Source of the DNA: an uncultured Sphingomonas sp.
Lineage (GTDB): Bacteria; Pseudomonadota; Alphaproteobacteria; Sphingomonadales; Sphingomonadaceae
Direction: 5' to 3'
Assembly (NCBI RefSeq): GCF_913776855.1
Contig: NZ_CAJYQD010000039.1
Location: 1 to 64,000 of the forward strand
DNA: 64,000 nucleotides
Translations under genes and position numbers: made by a program
Shown: one piece after another, positions 42,323-51,192 of the stretch
Layout of the letters: each line of letters starts with the position of its first letter
Numbering within the stretch: the first letter of the stretch is position 1
The notes under the pieces: model-generated
What the model was told of the DNA's origin: nothing
Databases searched by the model: none
The model's input: only the letters and a program-made list of their open reading frames with translations

Positions 42323-43782
42323 TGGGCGCGATCACCGAAACGCCGCTGTTCGTCGACGCGATGCTGGTCGACGGCGCGTGGGTCGCCGCCGATAGCGGTG
42401 CGACGATCGAGGTCACCGATCCCGCGACCGGCGAGACCATCGGTACCGTGCCCGATGCCGGGACGACCGACACCGAACGCGCCATCGCGGCGGCCGACCG
42501 CGCGCTGCCGGCGTGGAAGGCGCGGACCGCGGGCGATCGCGCTGCGATCCTCGAACGCTGGTACGCGCTGATCCTCGACAACATCGATGACCTCGCGCGG
42601 ATAATGACGACCGAGCAGGGCAAGCCGCTGGCCGAGGCCGCCGGCGAAATCCGATACGCCGCAAGCTTCGTGAAATGGTTCGCCGAGGAAGGCCGCCGGA
42701 TACGCGGCCACGACATTCCGTCGCCGTCGCCCGACCGCCGCATCCTGGCGCTGCGCGAACCGGTCGGTGTGTGCGCGGCGATCACGCCGTGGAATTTCCC
42801 GGCGGCGATGATTACCCGCAAATGCGCGCCCGCGCTGGCGGCGGGGTGTACCGTCGTGGTCAAGCCATCCGACCTGACCCCCTATACCGCGCTGGCGCTG
42901 TGCAAGCTGGCAGTCGATGCGGGTATCCCGGCGGGCGTCATCAATATCGTGACGGGTATGCCGCAGGCGATCGGCGCCGCGCTGACCAGCAGTCCGATCG
43001 TGCGCAAGCTGTCCTTCACCGGATCGACGCGGGTCGGATCGCTGCTGATGCAGCAGTCGGCGGATACGCTGAAGCGGTTGAGCCTCGAACTGGGCGGCAA
43101 CGCGCCGTTCATCGTGTTCGACGATGCCGACATCGACATGGCGGTGGCGGGCGCCATCGCCAGCAAGTTCCGCAACGCCGGGCAGACCTGCGTCTGCGCC
43201 AATCGCATCTTCGTGCAGGACGGCATCCATGACGCCTTCGTCGCGAAGCTGGGCGACGCGGTGCGGGCGATGAAGGTTGGCGACGGGCGCGATGCGGCGA
43301 CGACGATCGGCCCGCTCATCAACGCGGCAGCGACCGAGAAGGTCGCGGCACACCTCGACGACGCCTTAGCGCGGGGCGCGGTCACCGCGGCACAGGGGCA
43401 GGCGTTCGGCGATCCCGCGCGATTCTCGACGCCCGTCCTGCTGACCGGGGCGCAGGCGACCATGCGGCTGGCGACCGAAGAGACGTTCGGCCCGCTCGCC
43501 CCCGTTTTCCGCTTCACCCATGAGGCGGAGGCGATCGAACAGGCCAATGCGACCCCGTTCGGCCTGGCCAGCTATTTCTACACCGACGACCTGCACCGAG
43601 CGTGGCGCGTGGCGGAGGCGCTGGAATTCGGCATGGTCGGGTTGAACACCGGCCTGCTCGCGATGGAAATGGCGCCGTTCGGCGGGGTGAAGGCGTCGGG
43701 CCTCGGCCGTGAAGGCGGCGTCGAGGGGATCGACGAATATCTGGAAACCAAGGCGTTCCATTGGGGCGGCCTGAAGCTGTAG
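42322..43782 (+). CDS. Succinate-semialdehyde dehydrogenase-like aldehyde dehydrogenase
   Basis: TPWNFPAAMITRKCAPALAAGCTVVVKPSD, LELGGNAPFIVFDDADID, NAGQTCVCANRI, GLGREGGVEGIDEYLETK. Confidence 0.9.
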   Translation: MGAITETPLFVDAMLVDGAWVAADSGATIEVTDPATGETIGTVPDAGTTDTERAIAAADRALPAWKARTAGDRAAILERWYALILDNIDDLARIMTTEQGKPLAEAAGEIRYAASFVKWFAEEGRRIRGHDIPSPSPDRRILALREPVGVCAAITPWNFPAAMITRKCAPALAAGCTVVVKPSDLTPYTALALCKLAVDAGIPAGVINIVTGMPQAIGAALTSSPIVRKLSFTGSTRVGSLLMQQSADTLKRLSLELGGNAPFIVFDDADIDMAVAGAIASKFRNAGQTCVCANRIFVQDGIHDAFVAKLGDAVRAMKVGDGRDAATTIGPLINAAATEKVAAHLDDALARGAVTAAQGQAFGDPARFSTPVLLTGAQATMRLATEETFGPLAPVFRFTHEAEAIEQANATPFGLASYFYTDDLHRAWRVAEALEFGMVGLNTGLLAMEMAPFGGVKASGLGREGGVEGIDEYLETKAFHWGGLKL

Positions 43783-43801
43783 CGAAGGACGGAAGAGACA
43801 G

Positions 43802-44878
43802 ATGAACGGTTCGCGCAGCTACCGCGTGGCGGTGATTCCGGGCGACGGGATCGGCAAGGAAGTGGTCCCGGCGGGCGTCCGCGCGCTGGAGGCCGCTGCC
43901 GCGCGCCACGGCTTTTCGGTGGAGCAGCAATGGCATGATTTCGCCAGCTGCGACTATTATGCCCGGTACGGCACGATGATGCCCGATGACTGGAAGGAAC
44001 GGATCGGCGCGGTCGATGCGATCTTCTTCGGCGCGGTCGGATGGCCCGACACGGTGCCCGACCATGTGTCGCTCTGGGGATCGCTGATCCAGTTCCGGCG
44101 CGAGTACGACCAATATGTCAATCTGCGTCCGGCGCGGCTGATGCCGGGCGTCCCCTGCCCGCTGGCCGGGCGCGGGCCGGGCGACATCGACATGATGATC
44201 GTGCGGGAAAATACCGAGGGCGAATATTCGGCGGTCGGCGGCATCAGCTTTCCCGGTACGGCGCGAGAGATCGTGCATCAGGAAACCGTGATGACCCGCC
44301 ACGGCGTCGACCGCATCCTGCGCTATGCCTATGAACTCGCGCAATCGCGGCCGAAGAAGCACCTGACCTCGGCCACCAAGTCGAACGGGATCGCCATCAC
44401 CATGCCGTGGTGGGACGGCCGGGTCGAGGAAATGGCAAAGGCCTATCCCGACGTTCGCACCGACAAATATCATATCGACATCCTTGCGGCGCAGTTCGTG
44501 ATGAACCCCGACCGGTTCGACGTGGTGGTCGCCAGCAACCTGTTCGGCGACATCCTGTCCGACCTTGGCCCGGCCTGTACCGGTACGATCGGCGTCGCGC
44601 CGTGCGGCAACATCAATCCCGACCGGTCGGTGCCCTCGGCCTTCGAACCGGTCCACGGTTCCGCTCCCGACATTGCCGGACAGGGCGTGGCGAACCCGGT
44701 CGGACAGATATGGACCGCCGCGATGATGCTCGACCATTTCGGCGAGCATGACGCCGCCGCGACCATCGTGGGTGCGATCGAACGCGTCCTGTCCAGCCCC
44801 GCCGGGCGCACCCGCGACCTGGGCGGACGCGCCTCGACCGAGGAATGCGCCAAGGCGATCGCCGCTGAAATCGGCTGA
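43802..44878 (+). CDS. Tartrate / D-malate dehydrogenase-like (isopropylmalate dehydrogenase family)
   Basis: IPGDGIGKEVVPAG, IVRENTEGEYSAVGG, NLFGDILSDLGPACTGTIGVAPCGNINPD, EPVHGSAPDIAGQ. Confidence 0.9.
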   Translation: MNGSRSYRVAVIPGDGIGKEVVPAGVRALEAAAARHGFSVEQQWHDFASCDYYARYGTMMPDDWKERIGAVDAIFFGAVGWPDTVPDHVSLWGSLIQFRREYDQYVNLRPARLMPGVPCPLAGRGPGDIDMMIVRENTEGEYSAVGGISFPGTAREIVHQETVMTRHGVDRILRYAYELAQSRPKKHLTSATKSNGIAITMPWWDGRVEEMAKAYPDVRTDKYHIDILAAQFVMNPDRFDVVVASNLFGDILSDLGPACTGTIGVAPCGNINPDRSVPSAFEPVHGSAPDIAGQGVANPVGQIWTAAMMLDHFGEHDAAATIVGAIERVLSSPAGRTRDLGGRASTEECAKAIAAEIG

Positions 44879-44887
44879 TCCATACCA

Positions 44888-44902
44888 CGGCAGGAAATGC
44901 CG
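44888..44902. promoter_or_regulatory. Candidate Lrp/AsnC operator site, perfect: CGGCA-ggaaa-TGCCG
   Basis: 15-bp palindrome upstream of the aminotransferase-lrp-ghrA-like operon. Confidence 0.5.
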
Positions 44903-45019
44903 CGCCGCCGGTCAATTCGGCAGCGCGGCGTTTCCGCCGGCGGGATTTCGACAACCGCCAAGCCCATGCGCAGCCTAGCTTTCCAGGGTCCCGACTGGAA
45001 CGCCCGAAAGGCTGGAAGC

Positions 45020-46399
45020 ATGAAGAACGAACTGCTGATCGCGATGGACCGCGACCATCTGGTCCATCCGGTAACCGCGTGGCGCGCGCATGAGGCGAAG
45101 GGCGCGACCGTGCTGGAAAGCGGCAAGGGGCTGTTCCTGACCGATCGCGACGGGCGACAGCTGCTCGACGCCTTTGCCGGGCTGTGGTGCGTCAATATCG
45201 GCTATGGGCAGGAAAGCGTGGTCGAGGCCGCCGCCGCGCAGATGCGCCGCCTGCCCTATGCCACCGGCTATTTCGGCTATACCAGCGAACCGACCATCCG
45301 CCTCGCCGACCAGCTTGCCGGCCTGTCGCCCGACGGACTGAGCCGCGTGTTCTTCACGCTGGGCGGGTCGGATGCGGTGGATTCGGCGATCCGCTTCATC
45401 ACCCATTACTGGAACGCCCGCGGCGAGCCGAAGCGCAAGCACATGATCGCGCTGGACAAGGGCTATCACGGGTCGTCGTCGACCTCCGCCGGCCTCACCG
45501 GCCTGCCCGCCTTTCACCGTCAGTTCGACCTGCCGCTCCGGTGGCAGCATCATATTCCGGCGCCCTATGCCTATCGCGACCCGCAAGGGCGCAGCGGCGA
45601 CGCGCTGGTCGCCGCGTCGGTCGCGCAGCTGCGTGCGAAGGTCGAGGAACTGGGCGTCGAGAATGTCGCCGCCTTCTTCGCCGAACCGGTGCAGGGATCG
45701 GGCGGCGTCATCGTGCCGCCGGTCGGCTGGCTGAAGGCGATGGAGCGTACCTGCCGCGAACTGGGCATCCTGTTCGTCGTCGATGAAGTCATCACCGGCT
45801 TCGGGCGCACCGGCCCGCTGTTCGCCTGCGAGCATGAGGGCGTGACCCCTGACCTGATGAGCGTCGCCAAGGGGCTGACCGCCGGCTATGCGCCGATGGG
45901 CGCGCTGCTGATGGCGGAGCATGTCCATGCGGTCATCGCCGACGGCCCCGACAACCATTTGCCGATCGGCCACGGCCTGACCTATTCCGGCCACCCGGTC
46001 AGCGCGGCCGTCGCGCTGGAGGTGCTGCGGCTGTATCTCGACGGCGGCATCCTCGCCAACGGACAGGTGCAGGGGCCGAGACTTGCCGCGCGGCTGGACG
46101 GGCTGACCAGGCATCCGCTGGTCGGCGAGGTGCGGTACAAGGGGATGCTGGCCGCGATCGAGCTGGTTGCGGACAAGGGGACGAAGGCACGGTTCGATGC
46201 CTCGCTGGGCCTTGCCGACCGGCTAAGCGCCGCCGGATACGAACGCGGCATCATCTTCCGCGCGTTCGCCGATGGCACCATCGGCCTGGCGCCCGCTCTG
46301 ACCGCGACCGAGGAAGAGGTCCATGCGATCGTCGACCGGTTGACCGCTGCGCTGGACGATGTGCTTGACCAGCCGGAGATCCGTGCGGCACTGCGATAG
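45020..46399 (+). CDS. Class III (omega) aminotransferase
   Basis: FAGLWCVNIGYG, EPVQGSGGVIVPPVGWL, FVVDEVITGFGRTG, SVAKGLTAGYAPMGALL. Confidence 0.92.
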   Translation: MKNELLIAMDRDHLVHPVTAWRAHEAKGATVLESGKGLFLTDRDGRQLLDAFAGLWCVNIGYGQESVVEAAAAQMRRLPYATGYFGYTSEPTIRLADQLAGLSPDGLSRVFFTLGGSDAVDSAIRFITHYWNARGEPKRKHMIALDKGYHGSSSTSAGLTGLPAFHRQFDLPLRWQHHIPAPYAYRDPQGRSGDALVAASVAQLRAKVEELGVENVAAFFAEPVQGSGGVIVPPVGWLKAMERTCRELGILFVVDEVITGFGRTGPLFACEHEGVTPDLMSVAKGLTAGYAPMGALLMAEHVHAVIADGPDNHLPIGHGLTYSGHPVSAAVALEVLRLYLDGGILANGQVQGPRLAARLDGLTRHPLVGEVRYKGMLAAIELVADKGTKARFDASLGLADRLSAAGYERGIIFRAFADGTIGLAPALTATEEEVHAIVDRLTAALDDVLDQPEIRAALR

Positions 46400-46425
46400 G
46401 CCGGGGAATAAATGGGGGTGGACCG

Positions 46426-46923
46426 ATGAGCCTTGGACCGAAACTGGACCGGCTGGACTTCAAGATCCTGGCCCGGCTCCAGGAAAATGGCCGGATGACC
46501 AATGTCGATCTGGCCGATGCCGTCGGCCTGTCGCCCAGCCCGTGCCTGTCGCGGGTCAAGCGGCTGGAAAAGCACGGCTATATTTCGGGCTATGGCGCGA
46601 CGATCAACCTTGCGAAGCTCGGCAGCACGCTGACGGTCTTTACCGAAGTGACGCTCAGCGACCATCGCACCGGCGACTTCAGCCGCTTCGAACAGCGCGC
46701 GCGCACCGTGCCGGAAATCGTCGAGGCACATCTGGTGTCGGGCGGCTATGATTACATGCTGAAATTCGTGACCCGCAGCGTCGCCCATTATCAGGAAGTC
46801 ATCGAAAGCATGTTGGAACGCGACTTCGGCATCGAAAAATATTTCAGCTACATCGTCATCAAGTCGGCGGTGATCCGACGCAACCCGCCGATCGACCTGC
46901 TGTTCGACGGGCGCACCGAATGA
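46426..46923 (+). CDS. Lrp/AsnC-family transcriptional regulator
   Basis: LDRLDFKILARLQENGRMTNVDLADAVGLSPSPCLSRVKRLEKHGYISGYGA; RAM domain follows. Confidence 0.94.
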   Translation: MSLGPKLDRLDFKILARLQENGRMTNVDLADAVGLSPSPCLSRVKRLEKHGYISGYGATINLAKLGSTLTVFTEVTLSDHRTGDFSRFEQRARTVPEIVEAHLVSGGYDYMLKFVTRSVAHYQEVIESMLERDFGIEKYFSYIVIKSAVIRRNPPIDLLFDGRTE

Positions 46924-47849
46924 ACGCGCTGCTCTACACCGCCGCCCCGGCGCGCGGACAGGTCTGGGCCGGGATGATCGGTCAGGCCATTCCCGAACTG
47001 GCGGTGCGGTTGTCGCCCGATCAGGGTGATCCGGCGGACGTGCGCTATCTGGCGGCATGGACGCTGCCGGCGGGATTGATCGAGACTTTGCCCAATCTGG
47101 AGGTGCTGTTCTCGATCGGAGCGGGCGTCGATCAACTCGACCTGTCGCAGGTGCCGTCGCACGTCACGGTCGTGCGGCTGGTCGAACCCAATCTTGCCGC
47201 GGCGATGGCGGAATATGTGGTGATGACGGTGCTGGCGCTGCACCGCGACCTCTATGCCTATGCCGACCAGCAGCGCGAGCGGGTATGGCGTGCCTTGCCG
47301 CAGGTGCCGGCGGGCGAGCGGAGGGTCGGGATCGCCGGGCTGGGCCAGATGGGGTCGGCGGCGCTCGACGCACTGCGCCCGTTCGGGTTTCAGCTGTCGG
47401 GCTGGAGCCGCTCGCCGCGCGACGTGCCGGGCGTGAACTGCTTCCATGGCGACGACGGCTTGCGGGAATTTGCAGCGCAGGCCGACATCCTCGTCAACCT
47501 CCTGCCGCTGACGCCCGAGACGCGCGGCATTCTGGGCCAGCCGCTGTTCGCGCACATGCCCGAAGGTGCGGCGATCGTCAGTGCGGGGCGTGGCGGGCAT
47601 CTCGACCCGGTGGCACTGGTTGCGGCGCTGGATAGCGGGCGGCTGTCGCGCGCGATCCTCGACGTGACGCCCATCGAACCGCTCCCGACGGACGATCCGC
47701 TCTGGTCGCATCCGCGTGTCGTGCTGACGCCGCATGTCGCCGCCGCGACCGATACCGAAGGGTCGGGCAAGGCGTTGATCGCGAACCTCAAGCGGCATTT
47801 GGGCGGCGAGCCGATGGTCGGCGTGGTGGCGCGCGACCGGGGGTATTGA
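46920..47849 (+). CDS. D-2-hydroxyacid dehydrogenase (GhrA-like glyoxylate/hydroxypyruvate reductase)
   Basis: VGIAGLGQMGSAALDALRPFGFQLSGWSRSPRDVPGV, ATGA overlap with lrp gene. Confidence 0.87.
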   Translation: MNALLYTAAPARGQVWAGMIGQAIPELAVRLSPDQGDPADVRYLAAWTLPAGLIETLPNLEVLFSIGAGVDQLDLSQVPSHVTVVRLVEPNLAAAMAEYVVMTVLALHRDLYAYADQQRERVWRALPQVPAGERRVGIAGLGQMGSAALDALRPFGFQLSGWSRSPRDVPGVNCFHGDDGLREFAAQADILVNLLPLTPETRGILGQPLFAHMPEGAAIVSAGRGGHLDPVALVAALDSGRLSRAILDVTPIEPLPTDDPLWSHPRVVLTPHVAAATDTEGSGKALIANLKRHLGGEPMVGVVARDRGY

Positions 47850-47897
47850 CGGCCCCCGCATCCCCCGCCGGTCGCGGGGAATGCGGGTCCGAACCCC

Positions 47898-48641
47898 TTA
47901 CTCTTCCGGCGCGTGCGGCAGGGTGAAGGCGAGCGTCGCGGTGTGTTCGTAGCGGTCGAACTTCGCCGGCTGGTCGCTCGGCTGGGTAAGAACCGCGCGG
48001 ATGACGTTCAGACCCTGATTGCGCACCGGCAGCGTGACCGTCCCGTCCGCCCGCGTGACTTGCGGCTTCGCATCGGGGTCGTTCACCATGTCGTTCACGA
48101 CCTCCGCCCCCGCGACCGGCTTGCCGCGAAAGGTGATCCGATAGGTGAGCGGCTGGCCGAGCGTCGCCGGGATCGCCCCGACCGGCACGATCTGCAGCAG
48201 CTGCGCCGGGATCAGCGGCACCTGCCCTACGCCGGGGCCCTGGATCGTCACGGCATATTTGATCGTCGTCTCGGCGAATTTCGCGCCGGGCACCTCGTCC
48301 TTGCCTTTCTTCACGAATTCGCCATCGGGCAGCTTGGACCAGGTACCGTTGGGCAGTACCGCGCTCACCAGCGCCGGCTTCGCATCGGTGTCGACCACGA
48401 CCACGGGGCCATCGGTGCGCAGCCGCGCGGCAACGGGCTTCAGCGCGGCATCCCATGCCTGGATGCTTTCCATCATCGGCTGGCGCTTCACCGCCTCCAG
48501 ATCGTCGGCGCCGACGCCGTAGATGATCGCGAGCTGCTTGGCGCGCTGCGCAAACCAGATGCCATGTGCATCGGCGAGCGCGGGAACCAGCACCGCACCG
48601 CCCAGCACCAGCGCGGCCATCGTCGAACGAAGCCTGCTCAT
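47898..48641 (-). CDS. DUF4198-like secreted protein
   Basis: Signal peptide ending ADAHGIWF; ITFRGKPVAGAEVVNDMVNDPDAKPQVTRADGTVTLPV Ig-like domain. Confidence 0.75.
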   Translation of the reverse strand: MSRLRSTMAALVLGGAVLVPALADAHGIWFAQRAKQLAIIYGVGADDLEAVKRQPMMESIQAWDAALKPVAARLRTDGPVVVVDTDAKPALVSAVLPNGTWSKLPDGEFVKKGKDEVPGAKFAETTIKYAVTIQGPGVGQVPLIPAQLLQIVPVGAIPATLGQPLTYRITFRGKPVAGAEVVNDMVNDPDAKPQVTRADGTVTLPVRNQGLNVIRAVLTQPSDQPAKFDRYEHTATLAFTLPHAPEE

Positions 48642-48658
48642 ATCGTCTCTCCTGCAAA

Positions 48659-48685
48659 GAAAACGGGCGGCCATCCGGCCGCCCG
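48659..48685 (-). terminator. Hairpin terminator after the TonB receptor gene
   Basis: CGGGCGGCC-atcc-GGCCGCCCG perfect stem followed by T run on the minus strand. Confidence 0.7.
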
Positions 48686-48693
48686 CGGGGGAT

Positions 48694-50943
48694 TCAGAAC
48701 CGGAAGGTACCGCGCACCGACCAGCTGCGCGGTGCGCCGGGGAAAGTCCACAGTTGCGCATAGGAGCTGGGGAACCACGTTTCGTTGAACAGGTTGCTGA
48801 CCTCCGCCGACAGCGACAGGTTCGTCGCCAGGTCGACCGACCCGAACAGCCGGACCAGCGCATAGTCGGGCAGCATATAGGCCGTACCGGTTTCCCCCAG
48901 CCGCTTGTCGACGAACTTGATGTCGCCGCCCAGCGTCAGCACCTTTTCGCCGAAGGTGAAGTCCTGCGCTGCCAGTACCGAAATGCTGTTGCGCGGGATG
49001 TTGATGAGCGGATCGCCCGCGCGGATGCTGCGCCCGAAATCGGGGTCCAACGCGTCCTCGGCAATCTCCGCATCGACATAGGCATAGGACACGGTGACGC
49101 GCGGGCCGCGCGGAATGCGGGCGTTCAGGTCGATTTCGAACCCCTTGCTCTTCGCCTTGCCGACGTCGAGCGAGAAGCCGGCATTGACCGGATCGACCGT
49201 CAGCACGTTCGTCTTGTCCATGCGGAAGAAGGCGACGGTGCCCGACAGCGTATCGTCGATCACGTCGAACTTCATCCCCGCTTCGTACGACGTCGTGGCT
49301 TCCGGGCGGAAGGCTTCGTTGCGGACGTTGACGCCGGTGTTGGCGCGGAAGCCCTGTGCATAGCTGCCGTACACCGTCAGCTGTTCGGTCGCCTTCACGC
49401 TGATCCCGGCCGACGGGCTGAACTTGGTGAAGTCCTGCCGGGTCTGGATGCCGTTCAGCCGGTTGTCGACCGTCTGGCGATAATCGTCGTAGCGGATGCC
49501 AGCCTGGAGCGAGAGCCAGTCGGTCAGCTCGATCCGGTCGCGCAGATAGACGCCCGCCGCCTTCGCGACTTCGGTGCGGCTCTGGAACGCGCCGAGACGC
49601 ACCTGCGCTAGTTCCTGCGCCGTGAAATAGACCGGGTTGGTCAGGCTGATGGCGTTGGTCGCGATCAGTGTGGCGCGCGACGGATTGCCCGAGGCGAATT
49701 CCGCACGCTGCGCGGCCGTCAGATTGCCGGGGCGGAAGCGATTGGTGACGATATCGAGCTTGAACCATTCATAGTCCGCGCCGACCAGCAGGTTATGCTT
49801 GATCCCGCCGGTCATCAGGCTGCCCGACAGCTCGACGCGGGGGATGAAATCCTTGCCGACGAAATCGCGATAAACGCGCCGCCGCGAGGTGAACGCCCCC
49901 GCGATCGCACCGTTGACGAACAGCGGGTTGCGCCCGGCGCCGAATTCGGGGTCCTCGCCATAACCAGTCAGTTCGGTGTAGCGATAGGCGACGCCCAGCA
50001 GCGCGCGCCAGTTCTCGCCCAGCTTGTACTGCACCTGCAACTGCGGGCCGAGATTCAAGGCCCGGTTCGGCCCATCGGCCGGTTCGCCCAGGAAGCGCGA
50101 ACGCGGCAATGCCTTCGGATTGCCGCCCAGCGCGATCACCCCGCGATCGAACGGCACCTTCTGCCGGCTATATTCGAACTCCAGGTTCGCGGTCAGGTCA
50201 CCGGTCTGGAGCAGCAGGCTGGGCGTGATCGCGTGTTTCGACGTTTCGATCGTGTCGCGGTAGCTGTTGCCCTGTTCATAGGCGCCGGTCACCCGCAGCG
50301 CGAAGATTTCGTTGACCGGCAGGTTGTAGTCGAGTTCGCCGCGATAGGTTTCGAACCGCCCGACGCTGCCCATCACATAGCCGCCTGCCTGATCGAGCGT
50401 CGGCTTCTTGGTCACGATGTTCACCGTGCCGCCCGGTTCCCCCCGGCCGAACAGCGCGGAGGTGGGGCCGCGCAGGATTTCGATCGCCTGCACGCTGGAG
50501 GTATCGCGCGGGCCGCCATAGCCGCGCGCGCCGCTGAAGCCGTTGACGAGGAAGCCCGAGGGCGTGTTCGGGTCACCGACGAACCCGCGAATGGCGAAGG
50601 AGTCGAACAGGCCGCCGAACGCGTTCTGCCGCGCGACGCTGGCCGACAGGTCGAGCGCGGCGTCGAGCCGGGTGATGTTGAGCTGTTGCAGCGTATCAAC
50701 CGACAGGACCTGCGTCGCCTGCGGCAATTGCTTCAGGGTTGTGTTACCGCGAAACGCCTGCAGCGTCCCGGTCACAAGGATTTCGGAGCCGGTATCGTCC
50801 TGCGTCACGTCATCGACCGGCGCTTCGGTCGGCGCGACCGCGACGGGCGGCGTGTCGGTCGGTTCGTTGGCATAGGCAGGTGCCGCGCCGGCAAGCCACG
50901 CCGCGCCAGCGAGCATCAGGTATCGGGTCGAACGCTTCGCCAT
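48694..50943 (-). CDS. TonB-dependent siderophore-type receptor
   Basis: Plug-domain pattern (IEILRGPTSALFGRGEPGGTVNIVTKKP), C-terminal RSWSVRGTFRF. Confidence 0.93.
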   Translation of the reverse strand: MAKRSTRYLMLAGAAWLAGAAPAYANEPTDTPPVAVAPTEAPVDDVTQDDTGSEILVTGTLQAFRGNTTLKQLPQATQVLSVDTLQQLNITRLDAALDLSASVARQNAFGGLFDSFAIRGFVGDPNTPSGFLVNGFSGARGYGGPRDTSSVQAIEILRGPTSALFGRGEPGGTVNIVTKKPTLDQAGGYVMGSVGRFETYRGELDYNLPVNEIFALRVTGAYEQGNSYRDTIETSKHAITPSLLLQTGDLTANLEFEYSRQKVPFDRGVIALGGNPKALPRSRFLGEPADGPNRALNLGPQLQVQYKLGENWRALLGVAYRYTELTGYGEDPEFGAGRNPLFVNGAIAGAFTSRRRVYRDFVGKDFIPRVELSGSLMTGGIKHNLLVGADYEWFKLDIVTNRFRPGNLTAAQRAEFASGNPSRATLIATNAISLTNPVYFTAQELAQVRLGAFQSRTEVAKAAGVYLRDRIELTDWLSLQAGIRYDDYRQTVDNRLNGIQTRQDFTKFSPSAGISVKATEQLTVYGSYAQGFRANTGVNVRNEAFRPEATTSYEAGMKFDVIDDTLSGTVAFFRMDKTNVLTVDPVNAGFSLDVGKAKSKGFEIDLNARIPRGPRVTVSYAYVDAEIAEDALDPDFGRSIRAGDPLINIPRNSISVLAAQDFTFGEKVLTLGGDIKFVDKRLGETGTAYMLPDYALVRLFGSVDLATNLSLSAEVSNLFNETWFPSSYAQLWTFPGAPRSWSVRGTFRF

Positions 50944-51192
50944 GGAAAGATCCCCTTCAAAGTTGCCGCGTCGGTTGGCCCCTGCAGTTACCGGACACGT
51001 CTTTCGCGTGTCTCCGTGCGCCTCCGCTGCGATCGATTATGAGAATCGACACGTGGCATTTGCATCCGTGTGCGTGGGAGCGATCGTCGGTTTATGTCGA
51101 ATCAGTGACGATCAGCGCACGATCTGCTTACGGTGTCGGACGGCGTTGGGAACCAAATTGCAGCACCGGCGTACTTGCCGGTTGCGCAGGCG

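Noticed and set aside
45020-46399. Assigning the aminotransferase as a specific putrescine or beta-alanine enzyme
   Set aside because: Family-level similarity is clear but substrate specificity cannot be read from sequence alone here.
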